From: Bartonella quintana
GTDB lineage: Bacteria > Pseudomonadota > Alphaproteobacteria > Rhizobiales > Rhizobiaceae
Direction of reading: 5' to 3'
Length of the DNA: 64,000 nucleotides
Assembly (NCBI RefSeq): GCF_009936175.1
Contig: NZ_AP019773.1
Location: 62,001-126,000 of the forward strand
A model generated the notes under the pieces. The model was given only the letters and a program-made list of their open reading frames with translations. It was not told the origin of the DNA and did no database searches. Shown in pieces: positions 37,738 through 49,500 of the stretch (position 1 is the stretch's first letter; each line of letters opens with the position of its first letter). A program made the translations under genes and the position numbers.

Positions 37738-40152
37738 ATGAAATTTACATTGTCTTGGTTGAAAGATCACTTAGAGACCGATGCATCTTTGGATGAAATT
37801 TGTGACAAACTAACGGCTATCGGCCTTGAGGTTGGCCATGTTGATGACCGTTCTTCTTTAAAAGGTTTTGTGATTGCGAAAGTTTTAAAGGCAATGAAGC
37901 ATCCTGATGCAGATAAATTACAAATTTTGCTAGTTGATACAGGATCCGGGACGCCTGTGCAAGTTATCTGCGGGGCGCCAAATGCACGTGTTGGGCTCGT
38001 TGGTGTTCTTGCGTTGCCAGGCACTTATGTGCCTGGGCTTGATGTGACCTTATCTGTAGGGAAAATCCGCGGTATTGAAAGTTTTGGGATGATGTGTTCA
38101 CAAGCGGAGCTTGAATTATCAGATGAGCATGATGGGATTATCGAGCTTCCAGAAGATGCACCTATTGGAGGTTTGTTTGCGACTTATGCAGGTTTAGATG
38201 ACCCGGTCATTGATCTTAGTTTGACACCTAATCGTTCTGATTGCACAGGTGTTCGCGGTATTGCACGTGATCTGGCTGCTGCTGGAATCGGACGGTTAAG
38301 AAAATTATCTTTGCCAAAATTTGTGTCTTCTTTTGAAACGCCGTTGCGTGTTTTTTTAGATTTTTCGCAAGACACATCATTATGTTTAGGTTTTTCTTGG
38401 CGTGAAGTCCGTAATATTCAAAATGGGGTATCGCCGCAATGGATGCAGCAGCGTTTAAGTGCGATTGGTTTGAGACCAATGAATGCATTAGTTGATATGA
38501 GTAATTACATAAGTTTTGATGTTGGTCGTCCACTTCATGTTTTTGATGCGGATAAAATTAAAGGGGATTTGAGGGTACGTCGTGGTCGTGAAGGAGAACA
38601 ACTTCAAGCGCTTAACGGAAAAATCTATAATTTAAGCGTTAAGGATTGTGTCATTGCAGATGAAGAGGGAATTGTTTCGATTGCTGGTATTATGGGGGGT
38701 GAGAGAACGAGCTGTGATGAGATGACACGCCGTGTTATCATTGAGTCGGCACTTTGGGATGCGCGCAGTATTGCACAGACGGGCCGGGCATTAGGGCTTG
38801 TCAGTGATGCGCGTTATCGCTTTGAACGGGGTGTTGATCCAGCTTTTATGGAAACAGGGCTTGAGGTTGCAACAGAATTGGTCTTACGTCTTTGTGGCGG
38901 TGAAGGTTCAAAGACAAAGATTGTTGGTTATCAGCAGCCAGAAATCAAACAGATAGCTTTTCCTTTTTCTGAAATTAAACGTTTAACACATCTGGAAATA
39001 GAGCGTGAGCAAGCCATTACTATTTTAACAAACCTTGGATTTGGTATTGAAGGTGAGGGAAATGTGGTTACGGTTAAAGTACCAACATGGCGCCCTGATA
39101 TTGCTGGTAAAGCGGATTTAGTAGAAGAAGTGATGAGGATTTATGGACTTGATAAAATTGAGCCAATTCCATTGGAAGGTTTTGCAGAGGCAAAAGGCCA
39201 AGTTTTAACATGCACACAGATTCGTTCACGTGTTACGCGTTTGGCTTTAGTGGATCGCGGTATGAGAGAGGCTGTGACATGGTCTTTTATTTCTGAAAGT
39301 CAGGCAATTGCTTTTGGAGGAGGTCAAGCACAGCTTAAATTAGTAAATCCCATTGCTGCTGATATGTCAGTAATGCGTCCTTCTCTTTTACCTGGATTGC
39401 TTATAGCTGCACAGCGAAATGCTGATCGTGGTTTTCCAGATCTTGCTTTGTTTGAAGTTTCTAACATCTACGAAGATGATACCCCTGAAAAGCAACAGAG
39501 TGTTGCTGGTGGTATTCGCCGTGGAACAGAGCGGTTTGAAGGAGCAGGGCGCTTTTGGGATGGTCATACGAGAACAGTTGATGTTTTTGAGGCGAAAGCA
39601 GATGCATTGGCTGTTTTAGAAGCATGTGGGCTAGATCTTGACAAGGTTCAAATTGAGGTTGGAGCACCTGATTGGTATCATCCTGGTCGTTCAGGGGTCA
39701 TGAAGCTTGGATCAAAGATTGTTCTTGGTTTTTTTGGTGTTCTTCATCCTGCTATATTAGAGAGATTAGATGTCAGTGGCCCTTTATGCGGTTTTGAAAT
39801 TTTTCTCGATCGGATTCCGGAGTCAAAGAAAAAGGCAACAAAAAGCCGTTCTCCTTTGAAACTATCGCCTTTTCAAATGGTGCGGCGTGATTTTGCATTT
39901 GTAGTTGATAAAGTGATTACTTCTTCTCTTATTGTTCGTGCTGCGAGTGGAGCGGATAAAAAGCTTATTCATTCGGTTCGGGTTTTTGATGTTTTTGAAG
40001 ATTTAAGTCTTGGTGAAGATAAAAAATCTGTTGCGATTGAAGTGGCTATTCAACCTATTGAACGGACTTTAACTGATGGGGATATAGAAGCGCTTGCTTC
40101 GAAAGTGGTAGAAAATGTCACCAAAGCAACGGGCGCATATCTGCGTCGTTGA
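37738..40152 (+). CDS. pheT: Phenylalanyl-tRNA synthetase beta subunit
   Basis: The 804-residue subunit starts [15 protein letters not shown]. It contains an EMAP-like tRNA-binding domain (about 40-150, with [16 protein letters not shown] and VICGAPN), a B3/B4 editing domain with [21 protein letters not shown], a B5 domain, the catalytic-like module, and a C-terminal FDX-ACB anticodon domain (about 710-804, with [11 protein letters not shown]). The beta subunit binds tRNA and edits Tyr. Length is standard. The operon ends at the strong terminator just downstream. Confidence 0.97.
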   Translation: MKFTLSWLKDHLETDASLDEICDKLTAIGLEVGHVDDRSSLKGFVIAKVLKAMKHPDADKLQILLVDTGSGTPVQVICGAPNARVGLVGVLALPGTYVPGLDVTLSVGKIRGIESFGMMCSQAELELSDEHDGIIELPEDAPIGGLFATYAGLDDPVIDLSLTPNRSDCTGVRGIARDLAAAGIGRLRKLSLPKFVSSFETPLRVFLDFSQDTSLCLGFSWREVRNIQNGVSPQWMQQRLSAIGLRPMNALVDMSNYISFDVGRPLHVFDADKIKGDLRVRRGREGEQLQALNGKIYNLSVKDCVIADEEGIVSIAGIMGGERTSCDEMTRRVIIESALWDARSIAQTGRALGLVSDARYRFERGVDPAFMETGLEVATELVLRLCGGEGSKTKIVGYQQPEIKQIAFPFSEIKRLTHLEIEREQAITILTNLGFGIEGEGNVVTVKVPTWRPDIAGKADLVEEVMRIYGLDKIEPIPLEGFAEAKGQVLTCTQIRSRVTRLALVDRGMREAVTWSFISESQAIAFGGGQAQLKLVNPIAADMSVMRPSLLPGLLIAAQRNADRGFPDLALFEVSNIYEDDTPEKQQSVAGGIRRGTERFEGAGRFWDGHTRTVDVFEAKADALAVLEACGLDLDKVQIEVGAPDWYHPGRSGVMKLGSKIVLGFFGVLHPAILERLDVSGPLCGFEIFLDRIPESKKKATKSRSPLKLSPFQMVRRDFAFVVDKVITSSLIVRAASGADKKLIHSVRVFDVFEDLSLGEDKKSVAIEVAIQPIERTLTDGDIEALASKVVENVTKATGAYLRR

Positions 40153-40183
40153 ATCTCTTTTTTATCGGATTATTTTATAAAGC

Positions 40184-40214
40184 GGGAGCACTTTTGAGTG
40201 CTCCCTTATTTTTT
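40184..40214 (+). terminator. Rho-independent terminator of pheST
   Basis: GGGAGCAC (40184-40191) and GTGCTCCC (40198-40205) form a perfect 8-bp stem with a 6-base loop, followed by TTATTTTTT. It is a textbook terminator 32 bases past the pheT stop. Confidence 0.9.
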
Positions 40215-40394
40215 GGCATTCAAGATCTATAGAGCTTCTTGAAAGAGGTTTTCCGTATCAAAGCACAGGCTCTCTTTTAAATCATCAATTTTTTTTAAGA
40301 CAAAAAAGAATGTTTTTAAACATTTTGAAAAGTTATTTTTTTGTCAGAATTCTTGATTGCAAAAGTGAAAAATAACTGTTATTTCTAAATGGTA

Positions 40395-40411
40395 ATGCAA
40401 ATCATTGGCAA
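40395..40411 (+). promoter_or_regulatory. Candidate metal-regulator operator upstream of sitA
   Basis: TGCAAATCATTGGCA (40396-40410), with flanking A on both sides, is an inverted repeat with one mismatch (TGCAAAT versus TGCCAAT). It resembles the TGCAAAT half-sites bound by Mur/Fur-type manganese or iron regulators in Rhizobiales. It lies just before the GAGAGGATCC ribosome site, so binding would repress sitABCD. Confidence 0.5.
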
Positions 40412-40426
40412 TAAAGAGAGGATCCA

Positions 40427-41335
40427 ATGAACGTAAAAACTTTTTTTATCATAATTTGGGGGAGTGTTATTTTTTTGACACCCAATCTCGCTTTGTGTGC
40501 TAGCAAATTTAAAGCTGTTACGACTTTCACTATTATTGCTGATATGGCGCGGAATGTAGCAGGTGATGCTGCTACTGTTGAATCAATCACGAAACCAGGT
40601 GCTGAAATTCATGAATACCAACCCACACCTCGCGATCTTATGCGCGCGCAAGGAGCCAATCTTATCTTGTGGAATGGGTTAGAGTTGGAGCTTTGGTTTG
40701 AAAAGTTTTTTCAAAATATCAAGGATGTTCCAAGTGTTGTTGTTTCAAAAGGCATTGTACCGATTGAAATTGGTGAGGGGCCTTTTAGTGGTAAACCCAA
40801 TCCTCATGCATGGATGTCACAGACTTCTGCTTTGATTTACGTTGATAATATTCGCGATGCTTTTGTAAAGTACGATCCTGAGCATGCTGCTATTTATAAA
40901 GAAAATGCCGAAATTTATAAGCAGAAGATTCGCGCAACAATTGATCCAATTAGAGCTGAATTGGAAGCAGTACCGCAAGACAAGCGTTGGCTTGTGACCA
41001 GTGAAGGTGCATTCAGCTATTTAGCGCGTGATTTTGATCTGAAAGAACTCTACCTATGGCCAATTAATGCTGATCAGCAAGGGACACCGCAGCAAGTTAA
41101 GCATGTTATTGATATGGTTCGCAAATACAATATTCAAGTAGTTTTTTCTGAAAGCACTGTTTCCCCTGCGCCTGCTAAGCAGGTTGCGAGAGAAACCGGG
41201 GCTAAATACGGTGGTGTTCTTTATGTTGATTCTCTGAGTGAGAAAAATGGTGAGGTGCCAACCTATATTGATTTATTACGTGTTACAAGCCGGCGTATTA
41301 GCAATGCCTTATTAAATGGAGTAAAAGGCCAATGA
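40427..41335 (+). CDS. sitA: Metal ABC transporter, periplasmic binding protein (SitA/YfeA-like)
   Basis: The 302-residue cluster A-I substrate-binding protein has a signal peptide (about 1-25, ending LALCAS). Metal-ligand candidates are His in [11 protein letters not shown], His in PNPHAWMS, Glu in [10 protein letters not shown] and Asp in LYVDSLS, the His2-Glu-Asp set of Mn/Fe transporters rather than the His-rich loop of ZnuA. It is the first gene of sitABCD, and each gene overlaps the next by 4 bases. A candidate operator lies upstream. Manganese or ferrous iron is most likely; zinc cannot be excluded. Confidence 0.9.
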   Translation: MNVKTFFIIIWGSVIFLTPNLALCASKFKAVTTFTIIADMARNVAGDAATVESITKPGAEIHEYQPTPRDLMRAQGANLILWNGLELELWFEKFFQNIKDVPSVVVSKGIVPIEIGEGPFSGKPNPHAWMSQTSALIYVDNIRDAFVKYDPEHAAIYKENAEIYKQKIRATIDPIRAELEAVPQDKRWLVTSEGAFSYLARDFDLKELYLWPINADQQGTPQQVKHVIDMVRKYNIQVVFSESTVSPAPAKQVARETGAKYGGVLYVDSLSEKNGEVPTYIDLLRVTSRRISNALLNGVKGQ

Positions 41336-42159
41336 CGGGATCTGGAATATTTGTCCAAGGGGTAACGGTAACTTATCGTAATGGACATACAGCTTTACGC
41401 GAAGTGAATTTTGAAAGCCCAACAGGTTCCATTACAGCATTAGTTGGCGTTAATGGATCAGGTAAATCAACGTTATTTAAAGCTATTATGGGGTTTGTGC
41501 AACCATCAAAAGGAAAAATTCGTGTGTTTGGTTTGCCTGTTGGCACGGCTTTGAAACAAAATCTTATTGCTTATGTTCCTCAGAGTGAGGATGTTGATTG
41601 GAATTTTCCTGTTCTCGTTGAGGATGTTGTTTTGATGGGGCGATACGGTCACATGAATTTCTTTCGTTATGCACGGGCGCGGGATTATAAAGCTGTCCGT
41701 ATTGCATTAGAACGCGTCGATATGTTGGCATTTGCTAAGCGTCAAATTGGTGAACTTTCTGGTGGACAGAAAAAGCGCGTTTTTCTAGCACGTGCTCTAG
41801 CACAGCAGGCAAAAGCTATTTTATTAGATGAGCCATTTACAGGGGTTGATGTCACAACAGAAGATAAAATCATTGCTTTGTTACAAGATCTTCGTAAAGA
41901 AGGGGCTGTGATATTAGTTTCTACCCACAATTTGGGTTCTGTTCGTGAATTTTGTGATCACACGGTTTTAATAAAGGGAACGGTTTTAGCTTCCGGGTTA
42001 ACTGAAGCTGTCTTTACAAAGAAAAATCTTGAGAAAACTTTTGGAGGTGCTTTGCATCATCATATTTTTGATTTTCAAAGCGCAAAAAATGATATTTACA
42101 TAGGGGATGAACAAGCTTTTGTTCTTGAAAGTTCTCAAAGAATGGAGCATGTTGCATGA
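41332..42159 (+). CDS. sitB: Metal ABC transporter ATPase (SitB-like)
   Basis: The 275-residue ABC ATPase has Walker [15 protein letters not shown]-loop [10 protein letters not shown], signature [16 protein letters not shown], Walker [13 protein letters not shown] and a switch His in VSTHNLGSV. The [13 protein letters not shown] stretch is typical of the Mn/Zn/Fe family. It overlaps sitA and sitC by 4 bases each (ATGA), which ensures equal expression. It drives transport through the two permeases encoded next. Confidence 0.93.
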   Translation: MTGSGIFVQGVTVTYRNGHTALREVNFESPTGSITALVGVNGSGKSTLFKAIMGFVQPSKGKIRVFGLPVGTALKQNLIAYVPQSEDVDWNFPVLVEDVVLMGRYGHMNFFRYARARDYKAVRIALERVDMLAFAKRQIGELSGGQKKRVFLARALAQQAKAILLDEPFTGVDVTTEDKIIALLQDLRKEGAVILVSTHNLGSVREFCDHTVLIKGTVLASGLTEAVFTKKNLEKTFGGALHHHIFDFQSAKNDIYIGDEQAFVLESSQRMEHVA

Positions 42160-43022
42160 TTTCTTGGTTGCTTGAACCACTGAGTTACCAATACATGGTG
42201 AATGCAATGTGGGTTTCGGGGTTAGTTGGGTGTGTTTGTGCCTTTCTTTCTGCTTTTTTGATGTTGAAAGGATGGTCGTTGATTGGTGATGCACTTTCCC
42301 ATTCAATTGTTCCTGGCGTAGCAGGCGCTTACCTTTTAGGATTACCTTTTTCACTTGGAGCTTTTTTTTCTGGTGGGCTTGCTGCGGCGGCGATGCTCTT
42401 TTTTAACCACCGGACAAAGCTGAAAGAAGATACCATTATTGGTCTCATTTTTTCTTCTTTTTTTGCTTTTGGGTTGTTTCTCAAATCATTAAAACCGATG
42501 GCTGTTAATATTGATACGATTGTTTTGGGAAATATTTTAGCAATCAGTTCATCAGATGTTATACAATTGGCTTTTATTGGTTTTTTTTCTTTGCTTATAT
42601 TGCTTTTGAAATGGAAAGATCTTCTTGTTTCTTTATTTGATGAAACGCATGCACGCGCTATTGGATTAAATGTAAAGTTTTTAAAGATTCTCTTTTTCAC
42701 ATTGCTTGCTGCTTGTACTGTTGCCGCTATGCAAACAGTTGGAGCGTTTTTGGTCATTTGTCTTGTTGTGACGCCTGGGGCAATAGCTTATCTTTTAAGT
42801 GATCGTTTTGTGAATGTTTTGGTCATTGCAGTTATGATTGGGACATTCACAAGCATATTGGGTGTTTATGTGAGTTATTTTTTGAATGCGCAAACGGGTG
42901 GTGTTGTTGTGCTTTTTCAAGCGCTTCTGTTTATTTTAGCTTTTATTTTTGCTCCTAAACACGGTTTTATTGCTGCGCGCTTACGTATCAATGCGGCAAA
43001 AAGAGGTGTAGTGATATCATGA
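42156..43022 (+). CDS. sitC: Metal ABC transporter permease (SitC-like)
   Basis: This 288-residue permease of the ABC-3 family has about eight hydrophobic segments. Family features are [23 protein letters not shown] near the start and [22 protein letters not shown] near residue 200. It probably pairs with SitD to form a heterodimeric channel. It overlaps the ATPase and the second permease by 4 bases. Confidence 0.92.
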   Translation: MISWLLEPLSYQYMVNAMWVSGLVGCVCAFLSAFLMLKGWSLIGDALSHSIVPGVAGAYLLGLPFSLGAFFSGGLAAAAMLFFNHRTKLKEDTIIGLIFSSFFAFGLFLKSLKPMAVNIDTIVLGNILAISSSDVIQLAFIGFFSLLILLLKWKDLLVSLFDETHARAIGLNVKFLKILFFTLLAACTVAAMQTVGAFLVICLVVTPGAIAYLLSDRFVNVLVIAVMIGTFTSILGVYVSYFLNAQTGGVVVLFQALLFILAFIFAPKHGFIAARLRINAAKRGVVIS

Positions 43023-43924
43023 TTGATCAATTACTCCTTCCTTTTCAGTTTTCTTTTATGCTTAAGGGCATGTTTATTGTCATAATCCTTTCTGTTCCAA
43101 TGGCGATGCTTTCTTGTTTTCTTATTTTGAAAGGATGGGCACTTTTAGGTGATGCAATTTCCCATGCGGTTTTTCCTGGTGTCGTTTTTGGTTATATGAC
43201 AACGCCGTGGGTGATAACATTTTTGACTTCTTTGCCATTTGCTTGGTTTCAGCATGTGCATCCGGCTAATGTTACAATGACTTTGATTACTTGTGGTGCT
43301 TTTGTTGCGGGTATGATTTGTGCACTTGCAACAGGTTTTTTAGGAAGCAATAGCCGTATTAAACAGGATACGGTGATGGGCGTTGTTTTTTCATCTATGT
43401 TTGGTTTGGGGCTGGTTTTGGCAACCTCTATTTATAGTAGCTTAGATTTGAATCACATTTTATTTGGTAATCTTTTGGGTGTTAATTGGCTTGATATTAC
43501 GCAGACGGCGATAATTTCTGCTGTTGTCACCTTTATTTTAGGAGCGAAATGGCGCGATTTTATGCTATACGTTTTTGATTCAGTTCAAGGTCGTGCAATG
43601 GGATTACGAATATCGGTACTCCACTATACCCTTTTAGCAATGATTTCTCTCACTATTGTTGCGGCTTTGAAAGCTGTTGGAATTGTTCTCGTTATTTCTT
43701 TATTAATAGCGCCGGGAGCAATAGCTTATCTTATCACAAAGCGGTTTTCTCTTATGTTGATAATCGCTATACTTATTGCTGCTTTTTCTGGTTTTTTAGG
43801 TGTTTATCTGAGTTTATTTATTGGCTCTGATTCTGCTTCCACGATTGTATTGATTTTAACACTGATCTTTATAACCATTTTTATGTCGGTTTTCTTGCGT
43901 CGAATTACCGTTCATGAAATTTGA
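43019..43924 (+). CDS. sitD: Metal ABC transporter permease (SitD-like)
   Basis: This 301-residue ABC-3 permease is paralogous to the upstream one: LILKGWALLGDAISHAVFPGV near the start and LKAVGIVLVISLLIAPGAIAYLI about residue 220, with eight or nine membrane segments. Having two permease genes with one ATPase identifies the SitABCD/YfeABCD type rather than ZnuABC. It ends the operon, 166 bases before a terminator. Confidence 0.92.
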   Translation: MIDQLLLPFQFSFMLKGMFIVIILSVPMAMLSCFLILKGWALLGDAISHAVFPGVVFGYMTTPWVITFLTSLPFAWFQHVHPANVTMTLITCGAFVAGMICALATGFLGSNSRIKQDTVMGVVFSSMFGLGLVLATSIYSSLDLNHILFGNLLGVNWLDITQTAIISAVVTFILGAKWRDFMLYVFDSVQGRAMGLRISVLHYTLLAMISLTIVAALKAVGIVLVISLLIAPGAIAYLITKRFSLMLIIAILIAAFSGFLGVYLSLFIGSDSASTIVLILTLIFITIFMSVFLRRITVHEI

Positions 43925-44090
43925 GCACGCCAAAAGTTATGCATATCAGCCATGCATTTTTGTGTATTGTCTCTCATGTTTGTTTTAATTAGAAGACGAG
44001 GCGCTAGGTTATTTTCCTCCTAATATCTAGCAAATGAATGCAGTATGTATTCTCTCCCCCCCTTAAAAAAAACTGCATTCGTTAATTAAG

Positions 44091-44123
44091 AGGCTGCATT
44101 GATTTATTCTGCAGCCTTTTTTT
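44091..44123 (+). terminator. Rho-independent terminator after sitABCD
   Basis: AGGCTGCA (44091-44098) and TGCAGCCT (44110-44117) form a perfect 8-bp stem with an 11-base loop, followed by TTTTTT. It lies 166 bases past the sitD stop. The spacer 43925-44090 holds no gene. Confidence 0.85.
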
Positions 44124-44304
44124 ATTTTGCGATTTCCTAAAAATTTATTCTGGTTTCTTGAAAACTTTGGAATAATCATCATATTGCAAAAGCTATTCTT
44201 ATATTTTGGAAGAAGTGATCACAGAAAATACGCTTACGAATAAAGTGGTATTGTGGAGGAGTCTGTTTGTGCGCTAAAGCGTGTGAAAAATAGGAGAATG
44301 TATA

Positions 44305-44340
44305 ATGTTTTTTGTAGCGGAAAATAACGCTGGAAGATGA
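44305..44340 (+). CDS. 11-codon upstream ORF coupled to the DUF454 gene
   Basis: ATG at 44305 opens a short frame encoding MFFVAENNAGR, ending at TGA 44338-44340. The ribosome site AGGAGA (44292-44297) sits 7 bases before it and is the best in this leader. The stop overlaps the start of the next gene (ATGA), the classic layout for translational coupling. The DUF454 ATG itself has no independent strong ribosome site. A leader peptide or coupling device is likely; a protein function is not implied. Confidence 0.5.
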   Translation: MFFVAENNAGR

Positions 44341-44723
44341 AAAAAGATTTTAAGACATCTCATCCTTTGCGTATTTGCACTTCTATAGTGGGTTGGATAA
44401 TGGTCGTATTAGGTGTTATCGGCATAGTGTTACCTATTATACCGACCGTGCCCTTTTTATTAGTTGCTTCATGGTGTTTTGCTCGTTCCTCACCACGTTT
44501 TCACCATTGGCTGAATAATCACCGCGTTTTCGGTCCACCTATTAAACAATGGAAAGAAAAGAGAGCCATCCCCACATTTATTAAAGTTTTTGCAGTGGTT
44601 AATATGGCTGGTGGCTTTTTATCATTTTTTGTGATGACTCACCCTCCTTTATGGTTTGCTTTATTGATTGCGGCTCTTTTGCTATTGATTGCCATTTATA
44701 TTGTGACACGTCCATCTTCATAA
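44337..44723 (+). CDS. DUF454 (YbaN) inner-membrane protein
   Basis: The 128-residue protein has DUF454 features: VGWIMVVLGVIGIVLPIIPT in the first membrane segment, then PFLLVASWCFARSSPRFHHWL, HRVFGPPIKQW and a C-terminal pair of hydrophobic segments. The function is unknown. Its start overlaps the stop of an 11-codon upstream ORF, suggesting coupled translation. It sits between the sit terminator and pncB and seems to be its own unit. Confidence 0.85.
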   Translation: MKKDFKTSHPLRICTSIVGWIMVVLGVIGIVLPIIPTVPFLLVASWCFARSSPRFHHWLNNHRVFGPPIKQWKEKRAIPTFIKVFAVVNMAGGFLSFFVMTHPPLWFALLIAALLLLIAIYIVTRPSS

Positions 44724-45115
44724 TGACAGAAATAAAAGACCTTATGAGTCAAATGCTTTTTTTATTTGTGTTGGTTAGTTAAAGTTATTGGCAGAGAATT
44801 TTCGCCCTCAAATTTGAGTATCATATCTACAATAGTTTAAGGGCCTATATTAAAGAATAAGCTTTTTGGGAAGATTATGTTCGTTGAATAGAATTATATG
44901 TTCGTGAAACAATTTTATGAGCAAAGAAAGCTGTAATACAAGCACCTTAACCAAAGAATGTTCATAAAATCACTTTAGAGCAATGATGGATTACATAAGT
45001 GAGAAATGCTATTTTTGTGAGTGAATGTCGATAAAATTTACATCTGCCTACAGAAATTAGTCAGTGATTGATTTCATAGCTGTTTATTTTTAATTTTATA
45101 CAAATGAGCTGATGA
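44724..45115. other. Spacer between convergent DUF454 and pncB genes
   Basis: 392 AT-rich bases with no gene, recognised RNA or strong terminator. Confidence 0.4.
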
Positions 45116-46420
45116 TTAAGTGTTTATAGGCCTGGTGATACAGTTTTCATTGCCGAAAAAATTAAGATAACGTTGTATTTCTCGTGGATCACCGATGGTT
45201 TTTTCAGGGTTATCTGAAAGTTTTACGGCAGGTCGACCATTGGCTTGGGTAACTTTACAGACAAGGGAAAGAGCATCAAAGGTCGCAATTTCTTGGGGCG
45301 CACAGCCTACGAAATCATTGGTAAGATCTGTTCCCCATCCAAAACTCATGCGCACTCTCCCATGGAAATGGTGATAGGTCTGTTCAATTGTATTGACATC
45401 GAGTGCATCAGAAAAAATCAATAATTTTTCACGCGGGTCTTTTCCTTTTTCTTTCCACCATTGGATAATGCGTTCACCGCCCTCAATAGGGGGAGCACTA
45501 TCAAGTCTGAAACCTGTCCAATCAGCCACCCAATCTGGTGCATTGCATAAAAATGTTTCTGTACCAAAGGTATCAGGCAAAACAATAAGAAGATTTCCAC
45601 CATAATAACGATTCCAATCTTGCAAGACTTGATAAGGTGCCTTGCATAATTCATTATCATTATTGGTGAGAGCGGCGATGACCATGGGCAATTCATGTGC
45701 ATTGGTACCAAGAGCTTCTAGATCTGTAGCCATGGCCAGAAGGACATTAGAAGTACCTGTAAAAGAATCGCCAATCCCTTCTTTTAATGCTTCAACACAC
45801 CAGCGTTGCCATAAAAAAGAATGACGACGTCTTGTACCAAAGTCGGATATTTTAATATCCGGTCGTTTTTTTAGTTGTTCGACTTTACTCCACATTTTCG
45901 CTTTAGCACGCGCATAAAGTACATCAAGAGCGAAACGATCTAGATTTTTCATGGCGGCACGTGAACGTAATTCACTGATAATAGCAAGAGCGGGGATTTC
46001 CCACATGGAGCTATGGGACCACGGACCATGGAAATGAAGGATATATTGGCCATCTTTACGTGTAAGTTCATATTCTGGCAGTTGAAAATTCTTAAGCCAA
46101 TGAAGAAAATCTGGTTTGAAAATTTGTTTACGTCCGTAAAATGTATTACCAGCGAGCCAGATCATTTCTTTTTTAGTAAAGCGTAAACTAAGTGCATGAT
46201 CAAGTTGGGCACGCAATTCACCCTCATCAATATCATCGGCAAGACGTATTATTTTGGTGCGGTTTATGAGGGTGAAAGTAACATTTACATTGGGATAAAG
46301 TCCCCAAATCATCTGCAACATAAGAAGTTTATAAAAATCCGTATCGAGAAGTGAACGAATAATAGGATCGAGTTTCCAGGTATGATTGTAAACACGTTGA
46401 GCGATATCTGGATGATTCAT
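45116..46420 (-). CDS. pncB: Nicotinate phosphoribosyltransferase
   Basis: PncB converts nicotinate and PRPP to nicotinate mononucleotide in NAD salvage. The protein shows [16 protein letters not shown] at the N-terminus, the active-site region [21 protein letters not shown], and [14 protein letters not shown]. The start is placed at 46420 ([10 protein letters not shown]) because AAGGGCT precedes it; an ATG at 46468 adds 16 unconserved residues. It retains full length, so nicotinate salvage from the host is probably functional. Confidence 0.93.
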   Translation of the reverse strand: MNHPDIAQRVYNHTWKLDPIIRSLLDTDFYKLLMLQMIWGLYPNVNVTFTLINRTKIIRLADDIDEGELRAQLDHALSLRFTKKEMIWLAGNTFYGRKQIFKPDFLHWLKNFQLPEYELTRKDGQYILHFHGPWSHSSMWEIPALAIISELRSRAAMKNLDRFALDVLYARAKAKMWSKVEQLKKRPDIKISDFGTRRRHSFLWQRWCVEALKEGIGDSFTGTSNVLLAMATDLEALGTNAHELPMVIAALTNNDNELCKAPYQVLQDWNRYYGGNLLIVLPDTFGTETFLCNAPDWVADWTGFRLDSAPPIEGGERIIQWWKEKGKDPREKLLIFSDALDVNTIEQTYHHFHGRVRMSFGWGTDLTNDFVGCAPQEIATFDALSLVCKVTQANGRPAVKLSDNPEKTIGDPREIQRYLNFFGNENCITRPINT

Positions 46421-46551
46421 AGCCCTTTTTCTTTCAGTTTCATGGAATCTAAAATTATTGTGCACCAAGTGTGATCAATATAGGGAATGCAAAAAGTATA
46501 ACAATTCTAAGGTTGTGGGCAAGAGTAAAAAGCCAATTATCTTTTCTGTTT

Positions 46552-49500
46552 CTAAGATTTAAGAGTGCGTATGATTTCATGTTTACCTGTTTTTTTTAAC
46601 TTTATCTTTGTATGCACATCCGAATATTCTCTATCATCAACACAGAGGATGTTTTTGGATCCCCGTTTCACTTTAATGGTGTAAACAGCATCATAAAATT
46701 TCATTTTTGCTTCATATTTGGGCCAAGAGGAAGGCAAATGTGGGTGTAAAAACAATTGATTGCCTTGGCGGTGAATTCCAAGAATAGCTTGTGTTGCGGC
46801 GTGGTAGAACCAGCCCGCTGAGCCTGTATACCATGTCCAACCGCCTTGTCCACGACGTGGTTCAGTAGCGTAGATATCTGCGGCCATAACATAAGGTTCA
46901 ACACGGTAAGTTTCAGGATTTTGCCCATGGGTAATTGGGTTGATCATAGAAAACAAACTATAAGCTTTGTCGCTCTCGCCCATTTTAGCGAGTGCTAAAA
47001 TACTCCAAATGGCACCATGTGTGTATTGACCGCCATTTTCTCGAATTCCTGGAGGATAACCTTTTATATAACCAGGTTCAAGAGTACTTTTATCAAAAGG
47101 TGGCCAGAAAAGACGTATAAGACCTCCTTTTTCATCACACAAATGCTCAAGCATTGAGACCATTGCTTGTTTTTGGCGTTTAGGCGATGCCATTTGAGAA
47201 ATGACAGCCCAAGATTGAGCAATGGTATCAATTTGGCATTCATCATTTATTTTAGAGCCAAGAGGAGTTCCATTATCAAAATAGCCACGTCGATACCAAG
47301 CACCATCCCACCCGCTTTCTTCTAAAGCTTTGGTTAAACGTTTAAGGTATGCACTCCATATTCTGATATGGCTGTTATCATTACGTTTTTTGGCAATTGG
47401 GATGAATGCTTGTAGCGTAGTACCAAGAAACCATCCTAACCAAGTGCTTTCACCTTTGCCTTCAATACCTACCAAATTCATTCCATCATTCCAATCTCCA
47501 CCTAAAATAAGAGGGAGTCCATGTTGGCCACAGCGTTTGATGGCAAGATCTAAAGCTAAAGCACAATGTTCATAAAGTGTTGCGACCTTTGAAGATTGTG
47601 TGGGTTGAAAATAGGCATCCTGTTGTCCACTGTTGAGAGCAGCGCCTTCAATAAAAGCAATTGGGGTATCAAGAAATGCATAGTCGTCAGTAGTGTTAAC
47701 ATAAAGAGCTGTTCCATACACAAGCCAGACAATATCATCAGAAATGCGTGTGCGAACCCCAGCATTGGTATGAGGTAACCACCAGTGTTGCACATCGCCT
47801 TCAAGAAATTGATGAGCCGCGGCGTTTAATAATTGTTCACGCGCTAGTTGTGGTTCCAGCAATAACAAGGACAAGCTGTCTTGTAGCTGGTCACGAAAAC
47901 CAAATGCACCACTGGCTTGATAAAAAGCTGCACGTGCTATCATGCGGCATGCATAGATTTGATAGGGAAGCCAATGATTGACCATAATATCAAAAGAAGG
48001 ATCGGGTGTCTTTACTTGGAATGGGGAAACGAAATGACTCCATTGTTGTTTTTGTTGTGTGAGCAGAATTTCAAAATCATTTGTACGCACTTGATCTAGT
48101 AATTTCTCAGCTTCTTGCATGTTTTCAGCACTGCCAAGATAGAAGGTTATTTCTTTTGTTTGTCCTGGTAACAAATCAATATCATAAGCTAGTGCCGAGC
48201 AAGGATCACACCCTGCTTCAACCGTATTTGAAAGGGGAGCAGCTTTACGAATAGCGTGTGGCTGTGTAACTGTTCCTGTTAAACCGATAAACTCAGTGCG
48301 ATCAGTAGTAGTGCTGGTTGGCATTTCGGATGCTGATAGAAATGTCACTTGTTGCGATTTTTCGATGTGATAGGGATTTTGAATGAAATGCGCACCACGT
48401 TTGGAATCATAAGAGGGAATTATAAAGGGTGCATATTTTGTGCGAACATTGCCTAAAACCCATTCAACATAATTATAAAGACGTAAATGCCGTGATTTTT
48501 TTCCTTCATTTTTGAGAATGAGACGTGAAAGGCGAACAGGTTTTTCTTGATCAAGCGTATGAGTAAGCTCTAATACAATTTCTGAATGTGTAGATTTAAA
48601 GGTTGAGAATCCAAAACCATGGCAAGCCTCATATACAACACTTTCGTTGCATTCTATAGCAGAAACAGGTGAGAAGCGGTTTAACGAAAGACGATCTACA
48701 AGATAAAGTGCTTCTCCTGGACGGTTAGAAACGGGATCATTCATCCAAGGGGTTAATTGATAATCACGGCTATTGTTGGCCCAGGTAAAGATTGCTCCTT
48801 CAGCAGAGACATGAAAGCCAAAGCTGTGGTTCGCAATGACATTAATCCAAGGATGTGGTGTTGTGGTGTGTCCATGAAAACGTATCACATAATAACTATG
48901 GTGGTTAAAGCCACCATAACCATTCCAATACTGTAAATCTTCTCCATTAACGGAGAAAGGGAATGGTTTTTGTTGACTGATAAGATCAATGGAAGAAAAG
49001 AGGTTTTTCTCAGTTTGGGTTGTTATTTGTCTTCTTTTTTCGTTTAATTTATAATAAGATCCTTGATGACTATTACGGGTTATGAGATCAAAATCACTCT
49101 CATTAAGTTTTTTGAGCTGTTCAGATAAAGATCCGTTTTGAGCATGAAGGATGATGCGTGCTGAGGCAAGAAGTGTCTTAAAACTTTGTTCATTTATTTG
49201 ATCCCGTTGAAGCATAAAAATATGTTGGCGTTCATCAGTTTCGTGAGTCTGATGACGGTAGGATTCGCACACCCATTCAATAGCGCGTTGTGTATCTTGT
49301 ATATAGGAAAATGCCTGCTCATTGAGAATAACCAGATCGACGATGAGTCCGCGTATACGCCAATATTTGTGTGCTTTAAGCAGTTCATGCAGGACAGATA
49401 TGTGCTTCTTATTATCTAATCTAAGCAGACAGATAGGAGTGTCTCCTGAAATGGACATGGGCCAAAGATCAGATTGTTTCCCAAGAGTTTTTGCCAATAT

